From assembly GCF_002094855.1 (NCBI RefSeq), contig NZ_ARYN01000018.1, positions 1 to 64,000 of the forward strand: a DNA stretch of 64,000 nucleotides, read 5' to 3'. The position numbers and the translations under genes were made by a program. Shown here one piece after another: positions 59,200-64,000 of this stretch. Numbering within the stretch: position 1 is the first letter of the stretch; each line of letters starts with the position of its first letter. Under the pieces are notes generated by a model. That model was not told the DNA's origin. It worked only from the letters and a program-made list of their open reading frames with translations, and did no database searches. The stretch is from Zunongwangia atlantica 22II14-10F7 (GTDB lineage: Bacteria; Bacteroidota; Bacteroidia; Flavobacteriales; Flavobacteriaceae).

Positions 59200-60714
59200 T
59201 TATTCTTTCGCTTCTTTCGGCAAATAAATATAATCGCGGATGTAGCAATTTCTAATTTGCTCTAAGTTTTCAGCAACTGTTAAGGCATTCACTTCAGCAC
59301 CTTCTATATTGGTGTGCGTATGGTCTTTTGGAAAATACTCTTTTACTTGGTCTTTTCCCATAGCTTCATATTTGAGGGCTACAGCATCGTTCAGATTTAC
59401 AAAAATGGCATCCATTTCTTCTGCGGCTTGTTTTGCTAAACCAGCATAATCGTCGTCATTGCGCTCTACTTTATCTCCATGCCAAATATTTCTAGGAACC
59501 ATACTCAATACGATTGGAGTGGCGCCTTTGGCTTTGGTTTCTTCAATGTATTTTTTCATATACCATCCATAGGTGTGCACCACTTCGGTACTGTCGTTTC
59601 CAAAATCTACTACCTGCGTTTCATCGCCCATTCCGCGAATAGAACCACGATATTTTGGCGTATCAATATGTCCGCCATCGTTATGACCAAATTGCATCAA
59701 TACAAAATCACCTTCGTTTAGCGAATCTTTCACTTCGTCCCACAAACCTTCACCACGATAGGTACGACTGCTGCGACCACCTCTGGCTTTGTTATGAATG
59801 CGAACTCGGGTAGTGTCGAAATATTTTTCGAAAACAACACCCCAACCCACAATCGTATCGTTATTGCTGGCAACGGTAGAATCTCCAATTAAGAAAATAT
59901 CTTTCTTTTCAGGCAAATGCGTTTTAGGGTCTTTCAATAAATATGTTTTCAAATCATTATCAGACGCAGCTAAACCTTCCGAAATTAAAGTAGCCGAAAG
60001 CAGCGCTCCACGTGCCGAAGTATGCGTATGGTCACGTTTGTAAAAATATGTTCCGGTTACTTTTTCTTCTCCTATTGGATTCAAAGCGTTGACCATTCTT
60101 TCATTCAAATTGATGAAGGTAACGCCTTCTTCTTCTGCAACTTGTTTTGCCCAACCACCGTACGATTTATCGTTTTTAGACAATTTTCCGTCCGTCCAAT
60201 CATTACGAGGGATAGGCGACATAACTACCGGAATTGCTCCTTTTTCTTTCGCTTCTTTGATCACTTTACGCAAATACCAACCGTAAGAATGTACTACTTC
60301 GTGTTTGCCGGTAAGCATATTGTCAATTTCTTCGCTTTCTTCTCCAACTCCTTTAATAGTACCACGCGCACGAGAATCATCGTTCAACGCGCCGCTATCA
60401 TTATGTCCGAATTGCAACAACACATAATCTCCTTTTTTCAGACTATCTTTCACCGGCTCCCACAGACCTTTACTCTGGAAAGTTCGGCTACTAGTGCCAC
60501 CTAAAGCGTGGTTTTCAATATCAACTTTGGTGGTGTCCAGAAACTGATCCATATAATCACCCCAGCCCCAAAGTCCGCCGTCACCTTTACCGCTACCATT
60601 TTTCACAGTAGAATCGCCGATGATGTAAACGGTGGGTTTGCCTTCTGGTTTTTGTTCGCAGCTCACAAAGCTTGCCATAAGTAATAACACAGCAAATAAC
60701 TTGGTTGTTTTCAT
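59200..60714 (-). CDS. Tandem CE12-type rhamnogalacturonan acetylesterase, lipoprotein
   Basis: The frame can be extended by 27 codons upstream, but the ATG at 60714 starts a lipoprotein signal (ASFVSC, Cys19) and the extension reads through an intergenic repeat. The 504-residue protein contains two complete SGNH/CE12 domains, about residues 27-255 and 262-504. Each has its own GDST nucleophile block (Ser35 in the first), a LQFGHND/MQFGHND block and a DHTHT block with the catalytic Asp/His. Rhamnogalacturonan acetylesterases of this family deacetylate galacturonate. Two active-looking copies in one chain are unusual and may speed action on a repeating backbone. It ends five bases before the GH2 start. 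Confidence 0.9.
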   Translation of the reverse strand: MKTTKLFAVLLLMASFVSCEQKPEGKPTVYIIGDSTVKNGSGKGDGGLWGWGDYMDQFLDTTKVDIENHALGGTSSRTFQSKGLWEPVKDSLKKGDYVLLQFGHNDSGALNDDSRARGTIKGVGEESEEIDNMLTGKHEVVHSYGWYLRKVIKEAKEKGAIPVVMSPIPRNDWTDGKLSKNDKSYGGWAKQVAEEEGVTFINLNERMVNALNPIGEEKVTGTYFYKRDHTHTSARGALLSATLISEGLAASDNDLKTYLLKDPKTHLPEKKDIFLIGDSTVASNNDTIVGWGVVFEKYFDTTRVRIHNKARGGRSSRTYRGEGLWDEVKDSLNEGDFVLMQFGHNDGGHIDTPKYRGSIRGMGDETQVVDFGNDSTEVVHTYGWYMKKYIEETKAKGATPIVLSMVPRNIWHGDKVERNDDDYAGLAKQAAEEMDAIFVNLNDAVALKYEAMGKDQVKEYFPKDHTHTNIEGAEVNALTVAENLEQIRNCYIRDYIYLPKEAKE

Positions 60715-60734
60715 TTTTAATTTGATGTTTTTTT

Positions 60735-60826
60735 GGGCGCACCCCTGTTGGGTCGGGCTTTCCGTTTCAATTCCGTTTGCTTCCTTCGGTCGCAATACGG
60801 GATTTACTCTTCAATCCCTTGCGCGG
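60735..60826 (+). repeat. Flavobacterial-type intergenic GGGCG...CAATCCC repeat
   Basis: The stretch begins GGGCGCACCCC, contains GGGTCGGGCTTTCCG, an internal imperfect dyad around GCTTCCTTCGGTCGC, and ends TCAATCCCTTGCGCGG. I recall similar multi-stem sequences as intergenic repeats in many Flavobacteriaceae genomes. Its GC content is clearly above its surroundings. The rest of this gap (60827-61012) holds a short GCCGGCAGGCAGG piece near 60917 and TCTAATTTCTAAAATCT-like low-complexity sequence, and no gene. Confidence 0.6.
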
Positions 60827-61012
60827 TTATTTTTTTCTAGATACCAGACCGCTTTGCTATTAGAGTTTAGAATCTAGATTTAACATATTTCTTCGTAATT
60901 CCGTGTCTGCCTCGCCGGCAGGCAGGTTCAGGACGACATTTCATCACTTCTTTAGTCTATAATCTATCGTCTAATTTCTAAAATCTCATATCTAACTACT
61001 CACTACTAGAAT

Positions 61013-63868
61013 CTATTCTTCAAAATCCCTAAAATCAAACCATAATTTCATGGAAATACCATCATCACCATTTTTGATTCGGATATTGGTAGGCTGACTG
61101 CTTGGTCCTTGTTGCGAAAGCGGTTTAAAAGCGTGCATTCCCGGAATCTCGTACATAAACGAAATATTTCCTTCTGGAAAACTTGGGTGTGCTTTGGCTC
61201 TGGATACAATATTTTTAGGACTATCTGGCGTAAATAAACGTAGGAATAGTTTATCTGATTCACTGAAAATTCTAAAAGTTTTGTCTTTTGCTTTTAGTTT
61301 TCCAGCTATGAAATTGGCGTGGTATCCTTTAAATTCTGGATAGATAAGATTTTCAAAACTTTCTCCCGTAATGGTGTTGTTGTAGTCTTTGTGCCAAACG
61401 TTGTATTCCACACCGTCCAAACGGTTTTTCCAAACGCGGTACGGACCTTTTCCAAACCATTTGAAACCTTCAACAATCTCTTCCGGAAAATCAAAAGTAA
61501 GTCCGAATTTGCTAATTTCTCCCTGGAAAAATGCACCATCAAAACCACTGTTGCGTCCGGCGTTTTTCAGCATAATCGCTTCCATATGTATTCTTCCGTC
61601 GTTGGTGATCGTCCATGTAATATGATCGATTCCACCATTGTAAAATACAGTAGCTACTGCATTTTCTTTGTTGTTTTCAAGTTCAATTTTATCCACTTCG
61701 GCTTGCATTCCAATTGGGCGAGGACCGTTTACAAATGGCATTTCATCTTTAGCGTTGGTGATTTTAGTAATTTCACCTGTCTTTTTATCGAGCGTTACAC
61801 TTACGTTTCCGCCATTTAAAACAACTGAAGTTCCATTGTCTGTAGCGCTAGCTTTTTCTCCATTATTTTTTTGAATGAATTTTGAAGCAAATGCATCAGC
61901 GTGGTGAATTTTCCACGTCCAAGTATAAATTTCTCTTCCGTGCTTGTCGGTAGCGGTAATTTCAACCCAATCACCTTCAAAGAAATTGTCTTTTACAGGC
62001 ATTTTCAACTTACGCGTTTCACCTGGTTGAATGTCTGAAACTTCAAAGTCTCCTTTATAAATGGTTTCCACTTCAGTATTAGCATACAAGAAGTTTTTCG
62101 GCGCCTGTTGTACTTTATAAGTGATGTTGCACTCATTCAAATTGGTGAATAAGTAGGTGTTTTCAACTAAGAACTCACCATTAAAAGTTTGTGTGATTTG
62201 TAAAGGTTGAAACTGCATTGGCGCCCAAACTTCTTTCACAGCGTAGAAACTACCTTCTTTTTCACGGTGAGGGCCTAAAGCTCCATCGGGGGCTAAATTT
62301 CCTTTCGAATCATATTTTTGTTCTCCTGTCCAATCGGTTCTTAAGACAGCTTCATCACTAAAAACCCAAAGGAAACTTCCAGCAAAAAGTGGACTTTCAC
62401 TGTAATGCTCCCAAAAGTCACGTAATCCGGAACCGATTCCGTTATCGTAAGTTCCGTGCATCGTTTCCGTGGGGAAAAATACATTTTCACCACTTCCAAA
62501 ACGGTGCACTCCTGTTTGAAAAGTAGGGTAGTGGTGCGCATCCCAACCGTTGAAATCTGCCCAAGGATGAATCACAATTCTGTTTTGAGGATCGTATTTT
62601 GCGAAATCGTCATCCAATTCATAATTCCAGCCGCCTTCGTTGCCCTGATCCCAAATGATGACGGAAGGATGATTTACATCGCGCTGCACCATTTCCTTTA
62701 CCAGTTTTTGTCCGGTTTCGGTGTCATATCCATTTTGCCATCCGGCTAATTCATCTAACACAAAAAGTCCTAGCGAATCACAAACTTCCAGAAAATGCGT
62801 GTCTGGCGGATAATGAAAACGTACCGCATTCATATTCATATCTTTGATGAGGTTTACATCCATCAAGCTGATGCGTTTGCTAGTACTTCGCCCGGATTCT
62901 GGCCAAAAAGTATGGCGGTTGATTCCTTTCATTTTTATTTTGGTGCCGTTCACGTAAATTCCATCACGCTTTCTGAATTCTAAAGTTCTGAATCCAATAC
63001 GTTTTTTGATAGAATGTAAAACTTCTCCGTTTTTCTTAAGATCGAATTGCACCCAATACAAATTAGGATCTTCCGGATTCCACGGATTTATATTTTCAAA
63101 CTGAACCGAAATTCGTTGTTTTTCAGCTTTTTTATCGAGCTCTTTTGTGAATTTTTTGAAGCTTGAAGAAGAAGCGCCATCTGCGATCAGCGAAATTTCA
63201 ACTTCGGCATTTTTAGGAAGATTTTCAAACTCCAAATCGGCCGTTAAATTTCCGTCAGCTTTTGCATCAATGGCGACATGTTTGATATTAGTTTTGGGTA
63301 AAATACTTAACCAAACGGGACGGTAAATGCCACCAAATAACCACCAGTCTGCATAACGCTCGGCTCTATTTACATTATGATTTTCTGAATGTTTCCAAAC
63401 GTGAACTTCTAGTAGATTTTTTCCGTCCTCATTGATTAAATCTGAAATATCGTAGCTGAATTCATAAAAACCACCCTGATGTTTTTCACCGGCCAGTTTT
63501 CCGTTGATTTTTACTTCAGTATCGGTCATTGCACCACCAAAATTGATGATTACTTGCTGATCTTCATACTCCTGCGGAACTTCAAATTCATATTTATAAA
63601 AACCTTCTTCTTTGCTAGGTTCTTCCTGATTCAATTCTTTGTACCAACGCCCGTAAGTATAGGTTCCGAAGCCTTCGGTTTCCCATTGCGATGGAACTCC
63701 GATTTTAGTCCATTCGCCTGAATTTTGTCCGTCGGTTACTTTAAAATCCCATTCTTTTTGATGTTCAAAATCGGGACCTGAAAGCATTATTTTTTGCGTT
63801 TCCTGAGCGTTTATATTCAGAAGAAACAAAGAACAGCAGAGAAAGAAAGTATGTTTTAGTTTGATCAT
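61013..63868 (-). CDS. GH2-family beta-galactosidase (LacZ-like)
   Basis: The 951-residue secreted protein has a signal ending LLNINAQ. It has a LacZ-like domain order: jelly roll (about 45-200, with VPSQWETEGFGTYTYG and AERYADWWLFGGIYRPVWL), immunoglobulin-like domain, TIM barrel (about 310-560) with HHYPPDTHF-like FHYPPDTHFLEVCDSLG, acid/base Glu in WDQGNEGGWN and nucleophile Glu in FFPTETMHG, a second immunoglobulin-like domain, and a C-terminal small-chain super-sandwich (about 680-945). It probably releases beta-linked galactose from pectic side chains. It lies upstream of the CE12 gene on the same strand, separated by a 298-base gap with repeats. Confidence 0.9.
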   Translation of the reverse strand: MIKLKHTFFLCCSLFLLNINAQETQKIMLSGPDFEHQKEWDFKVTDGQNSGEWTKIGVPSQWETEGFGTYTYGRWYKELNQEEPSKEEGFYKYEFEVPQEYEDQQVIINFGGAMTDTEVKINGKLAGEKHQGGFYEFSYDISDLINEDGKNLLEVHVWKHSENHNVNRAERYADWWLFGGIYRPVWLSILPKTNIKHVAIDAKADGNLTADLEFENLPKNAEVEISLIADGASSSSFKKFTKELDKKAEKQRISVQFENINPWNPEDPNLYWVQFDLKKNGEVLHSIKKRIGFRTLEFRKRDGIYVNGTKIKMKGINRHTFWPESGRSTSKRISLMDVNLIKDMNMNAVRFHYPPDTHFLEVCDSLGLFVLDELAGWQNGYDTETGQKLVKEMVQRDVNHPSVIIWDQGNEGGWNYELDDDFAKYDPQNRIVIHPWADFNGWDAHHYPTFQTGVHRFGSGENVFFPTETMHGTYDNGIGSGLRDFWEHYSESPLFAGSFLWVFSDEAVLRTDWTGEQKYDSKGNLAPDGALGPHREKEGSFYAVKEVWAPMQFQPLQITQTFNGEFLVENTYLFTNLNECNITYKVQQAPKNFLYANTEVETIYKGDFEVSDIQPGETRKLKMPVKDNFFEGDWVEITATDKHGREIYTWTWKIHHADAFASKFIQKNNGEKASATDNGTSVVLNGGNVSVTLDKKTGEITKITNAKDEMPFVNGPRPIGMQAEVDKIELENNKENAVATVFYNGGIDHITWTITNDGRIHMEAIMLKNAGRNSGFDGAFFQGEISKFGLTFDFPEEIVEGFKWFGKGPYRVWKNRLDGVEYNVWHKDYNNTITGESFENLIYPEFKGYHANFIAGKLKAKDKTFRIFSESDKLFLRLFTPDSPKNIVSRAKAHPSFPEGNISFMYEIPGMHAFKPLSQQGPSSQPTNIRIKNGDDGISMKLWFDFRDFEE

Positions 63869-63874
63869 TGTTGT

Positions 63875-64000
63875 TTAATTTCCGTAAGGTTTTATGCTTT
63901 CAAAACGCGGACTTCTAGGAACCGTCCAGCTAGAAAGTTGATTAGGTTTTTTAGGATCGTATTTTGGTAAATTGGTTTTAAAACAGTCTTGAAGCGACAC
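63875..64000 (-). CDS. Partial gene, C-terminal end of an unidentified protein
   Basis: The last 41 codons and a TAA stop of a minus-strand gene enter from the right edge. The visible residues end PRSPRFESIKPYGN, six bases before the GH2 start, so the gene belongs to the same pectin operon. The fragment is too short for me to assign a family. Given the context it is probably another secreted carbohydrate-active protein, but that is inference. Confidence 0.6.
   Translation of the reverse strand: MSLQDCFKTNLPKYDPKKPNQLSSWTVPRSPRFESIKPYGN

Noticed and set aside
60022-60504. 160-codon frame antisense to the CE12 gene
   Set aside because: Shadow of the first CE12 domain; no recognisable motifs.
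60715-60795. 27-codon N-terminal extension of the CE12 protein
   Set aside because: It is translated from the intergenic repeat, and the lipoprotein signal begins at the internal Met encoded at 60714.
61319-61819. 166-codon frame antisense to the LacZ-like gene
   Set aside because: Fully covered by a convincing GH2 gene, no promoter or family features; Phe/Val-rich shadow translation.
1-64000. CRISPR array, tRNA, rRNA, transposase or prophage
   Set aside because: No regularly spaced identical repeats, no tRNA or rRNA-like blocks and no recombinase or phage proteins were recognised; structured RNAs without obvious sequence marks could have been missed by eye.

Overview
This window looks like a chromosomal segment of a marine or soil member of the Flavobacteriaceae (Bacteroidota). 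The evidence is AT-rich DNA, many secreted carbohydrate-active lipoproteins, a TonB-dependent receptor, promoters of the Bacteroidota type (TTG, a 19-20 base spacer, then TAnnTTTG) and weak Shine-Dalgarno sequences. A genus close to Zunongwangia, Gramella or Salegentibacter is a guess. No rRNA, tRNA, CRISPR array, transposase or phage gene was seen.

Layout. (1) 1-3989: end of a KDPG aldolase gene, a three-gene TRAP transporter with ATGA overlaps, and a convergent LacI-type repressor, together a hexuronate uptake and catabolism block. (2) 4298-14864: a plus-strand xylan side-chain locus with two GH43 enzymes, a sialate/acetyl-xylan esterase-like protein, an aldose epimerase, a GDSL esterase, a CE15-type glucuronoyl esterase and a sugar symporter. 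(3) 15038-19400: a TonB receptor flanked by two small membrane-anchored His/Cys proteins and a His-rich triple-repeat lipoprotein, a candidate metal-acquisition system. (4) 19750-22453: an MBL-fold/rhodanese sulfur enzyme and a formylglycine-generating-enzyme-like lipoprotein. (5) 22813-25615: xylulokinase and xylose isomerase, whose promoter shares a promoter plus operator motif with the symporter at 13248. (6) 25790-32834: a small orphan gene, a GH78 rhamnosidase, and a DUF1080/Gfo-Idh-MocA module of the 3-keto-glycoside type.

(7) 33009-47319: a molybdenum island. It holds a Tat-exported three-subunit molybdenum hydroxylase (PaoABC type), then on the minus strand moaD-moaE-moaA-moaC-mobA-moeB-modA-TOBE protein-modB-modC-moeA, and a divergent xdhC-mocA pair. 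It can take up molybdate, build the cofactor and insert the cytidylylated form into the enzyme; only a MogA/MoaB-type protein is missing. (8) 47560-49362: a lone GH13 enzyme. (9) 49524-54363: GH115 alpha-glucuronidase, mannonate dehydratase and an SDR reductase, completing the route from xylan glucuronate to the KDPG aldolase at the left edge. (10) 54375-64000: a minus-strand rhamnogalacturonan locus with a PL11 lyase, two GH2 enzymes, a tandem-domain CE12 esterase and the end of one more gene.

Together the window describes a plant-polysaccharide degrader: glucuronoarabinoxylan and rhamnogalacturonan are trimmed outside the cytoplasm, xylose enters by symport and is isomerised and phosphorylated, and uronates probably enter by TRAP and pass through mannonate to KDPG. 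No SusC/SusD pair lies in the window, so polymer import must be encoded elsewhere. The best candidate for something undescribed is the His-rich metal system at 15038-19400. Other notable points are the paired xylose operators, a LacI operator inside a promoter spacer, a sugar porter with two apparent extra membrane segments, and several unrelated intergenic repeat families.
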